NCBI GenBank assembly: GCA_035606335.1
Contig: DATNFP010000105.1
Span: 1-34,959 of the forward strand
DNA: 34,959 nt
DNA from: DATNFP01 sp035606335
Lineage (GTDB): Bacteria; Bacteroidota; Bacteroidia; Chitinophagales; Chitinophagaceae
Direction of reading: 5' to 3'
The notes beneath the pieces are model-generated. The model worked only from the letters and a program-made list of their open reading frames with translations, ran no database searches and was not told the DNA's origin. Positions 24,674 to 32,696 of the stretch are shown here, in pieces (the first letter of the stretch is position 1; each line of letters starts with the position of its first letter). Both the position numbers and the translations under genes were made by a program.

Positions 24674-24704
24674 CAAATATACTTATGATTATTGCACTTC
24701 CAAA
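24674..24704 (-). promoter_or_regulatory. Promoter of the HU gene (Bacteroidota consensus)
   Basis: On the minus strand TTTG (24704-24701), exactly 19 bases, then TATATTTG (24681-24674). Both boxes match the Bacteroidota primary sigma factor consensus perfectly. The transcript should start near 24667, leaving a leader of about 40 bases before the ATG at 24627. Confidence 0.8.
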
Positions 24705-24860
24705 TATTTAGAAAATTATTTTTATCGCTAAAAGCCTTGTCAGGAGCAGCTTTCCACAGTTTATTAACATTTCTGTTTATTAACAATTGACACAAAACAG
24801 GTTAGAACCCTTTACTATGGCTAATTTCAGGGTATTTGCAGAGATTTTGCCTATATCCTG

Positions 24861-24881
24861 AAAAACGGTGAAAACCGCTTT
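24861..24881 (-). terminator. Probable terminator of the rsgA-DUF4286 operon
   Basis: Arms 24862-24869 and 24874-24881 pair over eight positions (one wobble on the minus-strand RNA) around a four-base loop. The 3' arm ends in a U-run. It lies 28 bases behind the DUF4286 stop and before the HU promoter. Confidence 0.6.
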
Positions 24882-24908
24882 GTTAATGGAAAAAATTAAT
24901 CTGAAAAC

Positions 24909-25214
24909 CTAAGATTCTACAGCCATTACAGTCCTAAAAGCAGCGAATTTGTTGCCAAATTTCTTAAATCCTTTCTCCCTCAGCCTATTTGCATGCTCCG
25001 ATATATACGTATTGTAATGCTCCAGGCTATCACAATAATATTGTGCTGCATAAGTAATACCCTCTGTTTCATCCTGCTCCAACAGACGGCATAAGCGGCA
25101 ATCCATAAATAATCCTGTGCGCATCACTTCAGGCATATGCTCATTCTTCATCCACAGTAGCCACTCCTTTGCAATATCATTATCAACTTTTAACGTTACA
25201 TTGTAAATAATCAT
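24909..25214 (-). CDS. DUF4286 family protein
   Basis: A 101-residue soluble protein. The start 'IIYNVTLKVDNDIAKEWLLWMKNEHMPEVM' and later 'YAAQYYCDSLEHYNTYISEHANRLREKG' with 'KFAAFRTVM' match the DUF4286 pattern I know from Bacteroidota, a small ferredoxin-like alpha/beta fold related in shape to the ABM monooxygenase/EthD group. The biochemical role is unknown. A CxxC-like pair in 'DCRLCRLL' is visible (Cys39 and Cys42). It is the last gene of a run read toward lower coordinates, 49 bases behind rsgA, with a terminator after it. Nothing in the sequence ties it to ribosome assembly beyond this neighbourhood. Confidence 0.8.
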   Translation of the reverse strand: MIIYNVTLKVDNDIAKEWLLWMKNEHMPEVMRTGLFMDCRLCRLLEQDETEGITYAAQYYCDSLEHYNTYISEHANRLREKGFKKFGNKFAAFRTVMAVES

Positions 25215-25263
25215 CGGAAATATTTTTTACTACAAAAAGTCATTAACTATCTTATAAAAGAGT

Positions 25264-26217
25264 TTACCATTTCTTCTCTATACTTTCAAGTATTGTTACA
25301 TAGCTTACATATCTGTCTTCTGAAATTTTTTTATTTAGTACCGCTTCTTTCACAGCGCAACCCGGCTCATTTGTATGCAGGCAATTATTGAATTTACAAT
25401 TATTCAGCACCACCCTCATCTCGGGGAAATAATGAGATAATTCTTCCTTTTCCATATCGATCAATCCAAATTCTTTCACTCCGGGTGTATCAATAATTCT
25501 TCCTCCTTTCGGCAAATCAAACATTTCCGCAAACGTAGTAGTATGCTGTCCCTTGCCGCTCCAATCTGATACTTCCTGCGTCTTTAACTTTAGATCAGGT
25601 ATTAACTGATTAATCAATGTGCTTTTCCCTACACCTGAATGTCCGCTAAATAATGCTGTCTTATCTTTTAATCTTTCTTCTAATGCAGTTACTGTATCAT
25701 GCTGTAAAGCAATAATAGGATATACTTCATAACCAGCTTTACTATAAATATCTTCCCAGTGCTCTAATTGCTCCGTATGTTTTGCCTTCAAAAGGTCAAT
25801 CTTATTAATTGCAATAATAGAAGGTATATGATAAGCTTCAGCAGTAATAAGGAAACGATCTATAAATCCCTGTGATGTGCGAGGTTCTGCAATAGTTACA
25901 ATAAGTAAAGCAACATCAAGATTTGCAGAGACTATATGCTTCTGATTTTTATTATGGGGAGATACTCTAACTATATAATTATGCCTGTCAAGAATTTGTC
26001 GTATGATACCAATATTCGCATTTTCGTCCTCAACATCAAACACTACCCTATCTCCCACAGCTATCGGATTGGTAGATGATATGTCTTCGTCTATTTTTAA
26101 TTTCCCTTTTATTCTGGCATTCCAGTATTTCCCCTGCCGGTCTTGTAATATATACCAACTTCCCGTCGATTTGTATACTAATCCTATCTGCTCTTGCTCC
26201 TTGCCTGAAACAGCCAT
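25264..26217 (-). CDS. rsgA: Small ribosomal subunit biogenesis GTPase RsgA
   Basis: A 317-residue circularly permuted GTPase that binds the maturing 30S subunit and releases late assembly factors. The N-terminal OB fold (about 10-90) includes 'GDRVVF'. The GTPase motifs come in permuted order: NKIDLL at 138-143 (G4), then the P-loop 'GHSGVGKST' at 192-200 (G1), then 'DTPGVKEFG' from 243 (G3). The C-terminal zinc knuckle 'NCKFNNCLHTNEPGC' holds the Cys/His ligands. ATG 26217 is the first start and gives normal length. It sits 21 bases behind the permease gene and 49 before DUF4286, in a likely operon. The call is secure from the motif order alone. Confidence 0.96.
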   Translation of the reverse strand: MAVSGKEQEQIGLVYKSTGSWYILQDRQGKYWNARIKGKLKIDEDISSTNPIAVGDRVVFDVEDENANIGIIRQILDRHNYIVRVSPHNKNQKHIVSANLDVALLIVTIAEPRTSQGFIDRFLITAEAYHIPSIIAINKIDLLKAKHTEQLEHWEDIYSKAGYEVYPIIALQHDTVTALEERLKDKTALFSGHSGVGKSTLINQLIPDLKLKTQEVSDWSGKGQHTTTFAEMFDLPKGGRIIDTPGVKEFGLIDMEKEELSHYFPEMRVVLNNCKFNNCLHTNEPGCAVKEAVLNKKISEDRYVSYVTILESIEKKW

Positions 26218-26238
26218 TTATCTAACTTTTATTTTATA

Positions 26239-27486
26239 TTATTCATAACGCAAAGCCTCTATAGGATCAAGCCTGGCAGCTTTAATAGCCGGATATATTC
26301 CTGAGATAATACCAACCAATGCGCAAAGGCTTACGCCTATTGTTATCCATAGCCAGGGAATAATAAAGCCTGTCTTGAAGAAAATCCCCAACAGATTGCC
26401 AATGATCATTCCTAGTATCACGCCAATAATCCCACCCATCACACTAATCATTATTGACTCTATTAAAAATTGTTGCTGGATAGTAGCCGATCTGGCACCT
26501 AATGCTTTGCTTACGCCTATTTCACGAGTTCGCTCGGCAACTGAGACAAGCATGATATTCATTAATCCTATTACTGAACCTAAAAGAGTAATGATACCTA
26601 TAATGACCGCTGCCCATCGTATGTATTTTATGAGGTCAAACAATACAGAGGCAAGAGTATCATCTACGTTAAGGCTAAAATTATCTTCTGTGCCAAGCGG
26701 GATTTTTCGTATAACTCTGAACAATCCTTCAGCCTCTTCCGATGCCATTTCTTTGAGCTTTACATCGCCAACCATTACATTAAGGATATAAGAATTGTCT
26801 CCGCCATATACATCGCGTGCATTTTCAAGCGGTATCATTACTGTATTATCTGGGTTCGAGAACATGCTTCCCCCTTTACTTGAGGCGACACCAATTACTT
26901 TGTATTTTTTAGAACCTACCGAAATAATTTGCCCGATCGCATTTTTAACTTTCGACTTAAATAATTTATTTGCAATACCATTACCTAATATACATACGTA
27001 GTTACCTAGTTGTACTTCGTAACTTGAGAAATTGCGTCCCAGATCAAGCTTGGTATGTGAAATTGACAAATAGTTATCATCTACACCTACAACATTAATG
27101 TTAGGATTTGTTTTTTCAGATTGATAAAGTACGGTAGAAGTTCCGCTCCCTGTCATCGAGATACTAACGGTAGCAGTTGGAAAATTAAATCTTTCCTTAA
27201 AAGCTCTTGCCTCGTCATATTTTATATCTTTTCCTTCAGTGATGCTAATACGTAAGCCACCTTTTTTGTTTTCCTTTTTTAATATATCGCTGGTAATTTG
27301 AAAAGAATTTACGCCGAGGCTGCTGAAATTCGTGTAAACACTTGCCCTTATCACCTCAATAGCTGTCAATATGCCAACCAACGCCATTATACCGACGGCT
27401 ATGATAGATATGGTGAGCACAGAACGCAACCTATTGTTGCGTATTGCACGGAAAGCCAAAGACAGATTAAACAGGAACTGCATCAT
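26239..27486 (-). CDS. ABC transporter permease, MacB/FtsX type
   Basis: A 415-residue permease: an N-terminal helix (about 21-43) after 'LAFRAIRNNRLRSVLT', a large periplasmic MacB core domain (about 50-280), then three C-terminal helices (about 285-312, 340-372 and 376-402) with the family loop 'VAERTREIGVSKALGARS' and the end 'GIYPAIKAARLDPIEALRYE'. Proteins of this kind transmit mechanical force across the membrane for export of lipoproteins, peptides or macrolides. It has no fused ATPase, and neither an ATPase nor a MacA-like adaptor is beside it, so partners must be encoded elsewhere. Two ATGs (27486, 27483) are possible. A -7-like box lies just upstream. Substrate unknown. Confidence 0.9.
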   Translation of the reverse strand: MMQFLFNLSLAFRAIRNNRLRSVLTISIIAVGIMALVGILTAIEVIRASVYTNFSSLGVNSFQITSDILKKENKKGGLRISITEGKDIKYDEARAFKERFNFPTATVSISMTGSGTSTVLYQSEKTNPNINVVGVDDNYLSISHTKLDLGRNFSSYEVQLGNYVCILGNGIANKLFKSKVKNAIGQIISVGSKKYKVIGVASSKGGSMFSNPDNTVMIPLENARDVYGGDNSYILNVMVGDVKLKEMASEEAEGLFRVIRKIPLGTEDNFSLNVDDTLASVLFDLIKYIRWAAVIIGIITLLGSVIGLMNIMLVSVAERTREIGVSKALGARSATIQQQFLIESIMISVMGGIIGVILGMIIGNLLGIFFKTGFIIPWLWITIGVSLCALVGIISGIYPAIKAARLDPIEALRYE

Positions 27487-27494
27487 AGCTTTGC

Positions 27495-27502
27495 CAAAGG
27501 TA
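27495..27502 (-). promoter_or_regulatory. Possible internal -7 element before the permease
   Basis: On the minus strand TACCTTTG, an exact TAnnTTTG match followed by G. It is so close to the ATG (27486) that a transcript from it would be nearly leaderless. No -33 partner is visible. Confidence 0.25.
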
Positions 27503-27531
27503 ATAAGCTTGTACTAAACATGCCTGTTTGT

Positions 27532-29397
27532 TTATTGCCTTACGAACCTATTTGTAAATACTACGCTGCCTGACACATTCATACCTTTTAAGAAATAGGT
27601 GCCGGGGGCCAATGGAGCAACATTAAATTGTATTATGTTCTGCCCTTCTTTACAGTAGGTGCTTAGTATTTTATCTACAGTCTGCCCCTGCATGTTATAG
27701 ATAGTAAAATTGACAACCTCGTCCTTATCAATTCCAAACTGTAACTGCATATACTGCCATGCAGGATTTGGATATAATACTGATGGTTGAGAAACTACTT
27801 GCTGAACAGGAACATTTGTATAAAATGGCGAAGTAAGCTTAGCCATATAATTACCATAGTTATGATCATGTCTTCCATAAATTCCTTCAACCCAAACATT
27901 TCCAATCGCATTCCACTGTGGCTGCGAGCCACTATAATCTCCCCATCTTTGCTCACCGACACCTAATTTCTCTATACTGCTGTCTCCCGTCATTATCGAT
28001 AACATATCGGAATAATTGGAGCCGTCATAAAATATAGCTCCGTAACCAGGATGCGTATGCGGCCCTGAATAATCGAAAGATATAATGGACTGATTATTGC
28101 CACTTTGAGTACCTGTAAAAGAAATATTAGGATAACCAAAATCAAGCGTATCTATACCAAATATTTGCGCTTGCAATGTTGGGCTTGGAGAATCAAAATT
28201 TGTGATCTTGCCATGATACACGGCGGATGACCCGTTTGCAGGATTGACTGAAGTACTTACAAATTGTATTTCATTGCCTTCAAGATAACCCCCTAATATA
28301 CGACCATCATTTGTGGCTAAAGGGTATAGTGTATCAGGTTGTCTTCCATCAGGTGGTAAGCCATAGGGAGTACTTGCTTTAATAGCCTTTACCGTCAATA
28401 CATTACTGCTGCTACCAATTGTGTCAGGTATCTTTATCAGGAAAATAGAGTCGTTACTAATATCAAAATCTTTATTGGATAAAAAATACTGACTTGGTCC
28501 CTTCAAACTACCGCCGCCTTTTACAGGGTACATATTTCTTATTGCTTTTCCACCGTACATTACGCTATCCCATATCTGATAATGTAATGTCGCAGCTCCA
28601 TTATATCCATCTTGCTTCCTAACCTGATAAATTAATGTTTGCTGGAACCCGGCTTGCCACGTAGAGTCGAACTTTATCTTATTTCCTGTAAAGAAAAGCT
28701 CATCTTGTGTAATAGCTAATGCCGGATAGTCAAACCATGTAGTATCACCGGCATAATTGCCATAAAACTTATAAAAACTCCATGTGCTATCTGGTTTGTT
28801 AGATTTTGAAAAGCCAATTACGATATAGTTTTCTTCATTGAGACTATTGAGCATTATGCAAATGAAACGGTCTGCTTCAGGATCGTAAATAACTTTGGGA
28901 TCATAACGATAATCATTTTTAAGAGGGTTAACCAAACCAACAGTTGAGGAAAAACTGATCAATGATTTTCGTGTATATATTTTACCTGTTGATGCATTCG
29001 ATATGGCAATGGTAGAGTTAATAACAGAGATAGCACTGTCCTTATTATTAATTGCCATGTAATTATCAGGAGGGATACCCGGAAAAGAATCTGCAACAAA
29101 GCTTGTGGCAACAATAGGTTTTGCTACAGATGTTTTTCTAAATGAAGTAATATCTCTTCTGTACGGATATAGCGTTTTACTTTCTTCTTTTAATGCATGT
29201 AACCTGGCAATGTCGTCACCGGCATCCGGATCGGGCATCTCCAGATTATAAACCTGGGCATTGTATTTATCATCTACATCCTTAAGTATCACTTGCCCTG
29301 CCAGTGGAGTAGTATATTGTTTTACTCTTGCATTTTGAGAGAAAGCAAGATTGGCAGAAAGAGTTAAAATAAATGCAGTAAGTAAAAGTGTACGCAC
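27532..29397 (-). CDS. Secreted protein with type IX sorting domain
   Basis: A 621-residue secreted protein. The signal peptide is 'RTLLLTAFILTLSANLAFS' with cleavage before Gln. The middle (about 90-520) is rich in repeated beta-like stretches with Asp/Tyr/Trp motifs ('YDPKVIYDPEADRFICIML', 'WFDYPALAIT', 'YFLSNKDF'), compatible with a beta-propeller, but I cannot name an enzyme. The last 80 residues are a type A T9SS sorting domain: 'VLYPNPAWQYMQLQF', 'FTIYNMQGQTV', 'LAPGTYFLKG' and 'RFVRQ'. It should cross the outer membrane and be released or anchored through A-LPS. The start is GTG at 29397: an in-frame stop lies 15 bases upstream and there is no ATG. It is 45 bases ahead of the permease gene. 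Confidence 0.88.
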   Translation of the reverse strand: MRTLLLTAFILTLSANLAFSQNARVKQYTTPLAGQVILKDVDDKYNAQVYNLEMPDPDAGDDIARLHALKEESKTLYPYRRDITSFRKTSVAKPIVATSFVADSFPGIPPDNYMAINNKDSAISVINSTIAISNASTGKIYTRKSLISFSSTVGLVNPLKNDYRYDPKVIYDPEADRFICIMLNSLNEENYIVIGFSKSNKPDSTWSFYKFYGNYAGDTTWFDYPALAITQDELFFTGNKIKFDSTWQAGFQQTLIYQVRKQDGYNGAATLHYQIWDSVMYGGKAIRNMYPVKGGGSLKGPSQYFLSNKDFDISNDSIFLIKIPDTIGSSSNVLTVKAIKASTPYGLPPDGRQPDTLYPLATNDGRILGGYLEGNEIQFVSTSVNPANGSSAVYHGKITNFDSPSPTLQAQIFGIDTLDFGYPNISFTGTQSGNNQSIISFDYSGPHTHPGYGAIFYDGSNYSDMLSIMTGDSSIEKLGVGEQRWGDYSGSQPQWNAIGNVWVEGIYGRHDHNYGNYMAKLTSPFYTNVPVQQVVSQPSVLYPNPAWQYMQLQFGIDKDEVVNFTIYNMQGQTVDKILSTYCKEGQNIIQFNVAPLAPGTYFLKGMNVSGSVVFTNRFVRQ

Positions 29398-29423
29398 GTA
29401 AAAGGCTTTTAATTAATAATAAA

Positions 29424-29466
29424 AATAAGAAACCCTCTGCACATATAGTGCGGAGGGTTTCTTATT
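29424..29466 (-). terminator. Intrinsic terminator of atpG
   Basis: Arms 29424-29442 and 29448-29466 pair over nineteen positions with one mismatch, around a five-base loop. It is GC-rich at its core (CCCTC/GAGGG) and on the minus strand runs into TTTTATTATT. It starts 12 bases behind the atpG stop and is the strongest hairpin in the window. Confidence 0.88.
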
Positions 29467-29477
29467 AAAAGAATTAT

Positions 29478-30359
29478 TTATCCTTCAAGCGCCGCTGCAC
29501 CACTCACTATTTCAGTCAGTTCGGTAGTGATAGCAGCCTGACGGGCGCGGTTGTAACTAATTTTTAATGTACGAATCAGATCATTTGCATTTTCTGTTGC
29601 CTTATCCATTGCTGTCATACGGGCACCATGTTCCGATGCATTTGCATCCAGCACGGCTTTATAAACCTGTGTATTTAGTATTTTGGGCATCAGCTCCTGC
29701 AGCAGGATCTCACGAGAGGGTTCAAAAATGAAATCTATATTCTTCTGTCCTTTGCTTTTCTCCATTTTAGGAATGGGCAAATATGGCTCACTTATAAAAG
29801 CCTGAGTAGCAGCATTCTTAAACTGGCTATATATAATTTCCACCCTATCAAATTCCTTTTTCAAAAATGCTTCCTGGGCATATACTGCAGCATTACGAAC
29901 ATTTTCGAAACTCAAGTCAGCAAATAAATGCCAGTAATTATCTACCACTTTATAGTTGTGCCTTAAAAAGTATTCATAGCCTTTTTTGCCGATAGGCAGT
30001 ATTACTACATTGCCTTTAGCATGTTGAGCAGAATATTTTTCAGCTATAACCAGGCGTGTCAGTTTTGTTACATTACTATTATAAGCACCACACAAACCAC
30101 GGTCGCTGGTTATTGGGATCAAAAGCACCTTTTCTACCAATCTTTCTTCTGCAAGCGGCATATTCACATCAGACGATACACTGCTAACTATATTGCCAAG
30201 CATTTCCTGCAGCTTCTGAGCATAAGGACGCATCTGGATTATAGCATCCTGAGCACGGCGTAGTTTTGCAGCACTAACCATTTTCATGGCCTTGGTCATT
30301 TGCTGTGTAGAGCTAAAAAACTTAATACGATTACGTACTTCTTTGAGCTGTCCCGACAT
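29478..30359 (-). CDS. atpG: ATP synthase F1 subunit gamma
   Basis: A 293-residue central stalk subunit of the F1 ATPase, which turns inside the alpha/beta ring. Seen: the N-terminal coiled coil 'LKEVRNRIKFFSSTQQMTKAMKMVSAAKLRRAQ', the conserved 'ITSDRGLCGAYNSNVTK', and the C-terminal helix 'EHGARMTAMDKATENANDLIRTLKISYNRARQAAITTELTEIVSGAAAL', which is the diagnostic signature. It is slightly longer than the usual 285-290. ATG 30359 gives the normal beginning. In most bacteria atpG lies between atpA and atpD; here no other atp gene is within range, and it has its own promoter and terminator, so it stands as a single-gene unit. Confidence 0.96.
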   Translation of the reverse strand: MSGQLKEVRNRIKFFSSTQQMTKAMKMVSAAKLRRAQDAIIQMRPYAQKLQEMLGNIVSSVSSDVNMPLAEERLVEKVLLIPITSDRGLCGAYNSNVTKLTRLVIAEKYSAQHAKGNVVILPIGKKGYEYFLRHNYKVVDNYWHLFADLSFENVRNAAVYAQEAFLKKEFDRVEIIYSQFKNAATQAFISEPYLPIPKMEKSKGQKNIDFIFEPSREILLQELMPKILNTQVYKAVLDANASEHGARMTAMDKATENANDLIRTLKISYNRARQAAITTELTEIVSGAAALEG

Positions 30360-30390
30360 ATTATTATAATATCAACGATAAAACTGGCCG

Positions 30391-30422
30391 CAAAATTACG
30401 CGTTAGAACTGAATATTGCAAA
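30391..30422 (-). promoter_or_regulatory. Promoter of atpG (Bacteroidota consensus)
   Basis: On the minus strand TTTG (30422-30419), 20 bases, then TAATTTTG (30398-30391). Both boxes match the consensus, with spacing one base over the commonest value. The transcript would start near 30384, leaving a leader of about 25 bases. Confidence 0.7.
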
Positions 30423-30455
30423 AACTGATCGTAATAATCAATACTTTAGTAGCTT

Positions 30456-30463
30456 TAATTTTG
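30456..30463 (+). promoter_or_regulatory. -7 element before pyk
   Basis: TAATTTTG, an exact TAnnTTTG match in the 194-base divergent gap between atpG and pyk. No proper -33 box at 19-20 bases. A transcript would have a leader of about 85 bases. Confidence 0.4.
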
Positions 30464-30553
30464 TTAATACAATTATAGCGAACACTTAACAACAAAGCTA
30501 CATTCATTCACCTAAAAGTGCGGAACTTTATAAATTGAACCATTTTGAATAGT

Positions 30554-31975
30554 ATGTTACATAAAACCAAGATAATAGCTACAGTAGGACCGGCATCTAA
30601 CACATATGAAAAATTATTAGCACTTGTGCATGAGGGGGTAAATGTTTTCAGACTCAACTTTTCTCATGGTACTCACGACCAGCATAAATCAGTAATTGAA
30701 AATATACACCGAATAAATGAGACGTTTCCCTTCAACATTGCAATACTCGCCGATCTTCAAGGTCCGAAACTAAGAGTTGGTGAAATTTTAAATAATGAGC
30801 TTAATTTAAAAATAGGCGACGAGTTCTTCCTCTCCAATGAAAAAACGATAGGCACTCTTGAAAATATTTATATCTCATATCCGGGTTTCTATAAAGACGT
30901 TCGTATAGGCGAAAAAATCTTGATAGATGATGGGAAAATAGAGGTACTAGTTGTCGAAATAACAAGTGATAATAAGGTAAAAGTGAAAGTGACAAGCCCG
31001 GGTGTTTTGTCTTCACGGAAAGGGGTCAATCTACCTGATACTAAAATATCATTACCATCTCTTTCCGAAAAAGACCTTGATGATCTTGACTTTATTATAA
31101 GCATGAATATAGATTGGGTAGCGCTGTCTTTCGTCCGCCGCCCTGAAGATGTAACTGAATTGAGAGCCATCCTGAAAGAGAAAAACAGCCAGGCAAAGAT
31201 CATAGCCAAGATCGAAAAGCCTGAAGCGTTAGAACATCTGCGTGATATTATCCTTGCATCAGATGCTGTGATGGTTGCCCGTGGCGATTTAGGAGTAGAG
31301 CTGCCATTGGAACAAATACCGATGATACAAAAGAATATTGTCCGTAAATGTATCCATCGCGCCAAGCCGGTAATTATTGCTACCCAAATGATGGAAAGCA
31401 TGATGGAACGTACACGACCCAATCGTAGTGAAATCACAGATGTAGCCAATGCCGTTATGGAAGGTGCAGACGCAGTAATGCTAAGTGGTGAAACAGCTAT
31501 GGGTAAATATCCTGAGCTTGTAATTAAAACTATGGTCAGCATAATAGAAGAGGTAGAAAAAGAAGAAATGGTTTATAATAAGAACCTGATACCGCAATCC
31601 CACTCCCCTTCTTTTTTAAGCGATGCCCTATGCTACAAAGCCTGCGAAATGGCTGAAGATGTAAAAGCAAATGCATTAATAGGCATGACTCAATCGGGAT
31701 ATACAGGCTTTATGCTTTCAAGCTTCAGACCACGCTCACCTTTATATGTTTTTACAAAAACACAAACATTGGTTAATCAACTAAGCCTTAGTTGGGGTGT
31801 ACAGGCTTTCTTTTATGAGAAAGAAGAAAGTCTTGATACAATTATTTCTGATCAGATAGCATTCCTTAAGGAGAAGGGGTTATTGCAAATAGGGGATGTG
31901 GTGATAAATACAGGCAGCACTCCTGTGAAGGAACACCTACCTACCAATATGCTGAAAATAACCCGGGTACAATAG
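30554..31975 (+). CDS. pyk: Pyruvate kinase
   Basis: A 473-residue glycolytic enzyme that turns phosphoenolpyruvate and ADP into pyruvate and ATP; a cytoplasmic tetramer. Seen: 'KTKIIATVGPASNTYEKL' at the start, the substrate-binding 'VFRLNFSHGTHD' at 31-42, 'DLQGPKLRVG', the B domain 'SSRKGVNLPDTKI', 'ALSFVRRPED', the active-site Lys in 'IIAKIEKPEAL' (about 216-226), 'VMVARGDLGVELP', 'IIATQMMESMM' and 'MLSGETAMGKYP'. The C-terminal effector domain is complete. The frame also opens at TTG 30545, but the ATG at 30554 is preferred. It diverges from atpG and ends at a good terminator. Confidence 0.97.
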   Translation: MLHKTKIIATVGPASNTYEKLLALVHEGVNVFRLNFSHGTHDQHKSVIENIHRINETFPFNIAILADLQGPKLRVGEILNNELNLKIGDEFFLSNEKTIGTLENIYISYPGFYKDVRIGEKILIDDGKIEVLVVEITSDNKVKVKVTSPGVLSSRKGVNLPDTKISLPSLSEKDLDDLDFIISMNIDWVALSFVRRPEDVTELRAILKEKNSQAKIIAKIEKPEALEHLRDIILASDAVMVARGDLGVELPLEQIPMIQKNIVRKCIHRAKPVIIATQMMESMMERTRPNRSEITDVANAVMEGADAVMLSGETAMGKYPELVIKTMVSIIEEVEKEEMVYNKNLIPQSHSPSFLSDALCYKACEMAEDVKANALIGMTQSGYTGFMLSSFRPRSPLYVFTKTQTLVNQLSLSWGVQAFFYEKEESLDTIISDQIAFLKEKGLLQIGDVVINTGSTPVKEHLPTNMLKITRVQ

Positions 31976-32004
31976 ATAAAGAATTATTATAGAAATTAAA
32001 TGGG

Positions 32005-32031
32005 AAGGCTGCTTACAATAGCAGCTTTTTT
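32005..32031 (+). terminator. Intrinsic terminator of pyk
   Basis: Stem 32008-32013 (GCTGCT) with 32020-32025 (AGCAGC), extended by three weaker pairs, six-base loop, then a run of seven T. It lies 30 bases behind the pyk stop. Confidence 0.8.
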
Positions 32032-32063
32032 ATATTAGATTCGTTATCGAAATCATTTGTTTC

Positions 32064-32696
32064 ATGAGCCATAAAACAATACTTGCAATAATTTGTCTAT
32101 GGTTTACAACGTATGCAGCATCTGCACAACGCTTATCAATAGCAGACTCTACCCGCAACGATTCGTTGCACATGCTAAACAAAATTCGCATCAAAACTAA
32201 CAGGACAGGCATGATCGTATTGGGAACATGGGGGATAGGCAATATTGTGGCAGGCACTGCCGGTTATTTTTCTGCAAAGGAAAAACAATACAAATATTTT
32301 GGCGAAATGAATGTGGCCTGGGGAGTAATAAATACTGCAATTGCCGGATTAGGGTTTGCAGGAACGATAAGAGAAATGAACCAAAATCTGAGTGGCAATG
32401 ATATATACCGAAGATATAAAAGCACCAAAAGACTGTACCTGATAAATGCAGGTCTGGACATTGTGTATATGGGTATAGGAGGCATTCTGATACGTCATTC
32501 AGATGCTGTTAGCTCCAGCGATAATCCTGCAAGATGGCGTGGCTATGGGAAATCCATTTTTATGCAGGGAGCATTCCTATTTATTTTCGACAATGTGATG
32601 TATGCAGAGCATACAAAGAATAATAAAAAATGGTATCGTCTTGCACAGGGCATGAGCGTAGGCTATAAAAGCGTCGGATTTAATTACAGATTTTAA
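32064..32696 (+). CDS. Conserved hypothetical membrane/secreted protein (DUF6992-like)
   Basis: A 210-residue protein. It has a signal peptide ('ILAIICLWFTTYAASAQ', cleavage expected after Ala-Ser-Ala), then a polar stretch and three or four hydrophobic segments: 'GMIVLGTWGIGNIVAGTAGYF', 'WGVINTAIAGLGFAGTI', 'YLINAGLDIVYMGIGGILI' and 'MQGAFLFIFDNVMY'. The pattern of a short helix, 'YFGEMNVAWGVINTAIA' and a terminal 'RF' resembles the Bacteroidota family I recall as DUF6992; I cannot confirm this. The terminal aromatic-F raises an alternative, a small outer-membrane protein. It follows the pyk terminator after 32 bases and its stop overlaps that of panC by four bases. Function unknown. Confidence 0.65.
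   Translation: MSHKTILAIICLWFTTYAASAQRLSIADSTRNDSLHMLNKIRIKTNRTGMIVLGTWGIGNIVAGTAGYFSAKEKQYKYFGEMNVAWGVINTAIAGLGFAGTIREMNQNLSGNDIYRRYKSTKRLYLINAGLDIVYMGIGGILIRHSDAVSSSDNPARWRGYGKSIFMQGAFLFIFDNVMYAEHTKNNKKWYRLAQGMSVGYKSVGFNYRF

Noticed and set aside
24628..24795. N-terminal extension of HU
   Set aside because: The region contains the perfect HU promoter, and the added residues do not resemble any HU protein; the ATG at 24627 fits the family start.
30889..31542. Minus-strand open frame of 217 codons
   Set aside because: Fully antisense to the conserved core of pyruvate kinase; Ser/Ile-rich with no domain, so it is a by-product of pyk codon use.
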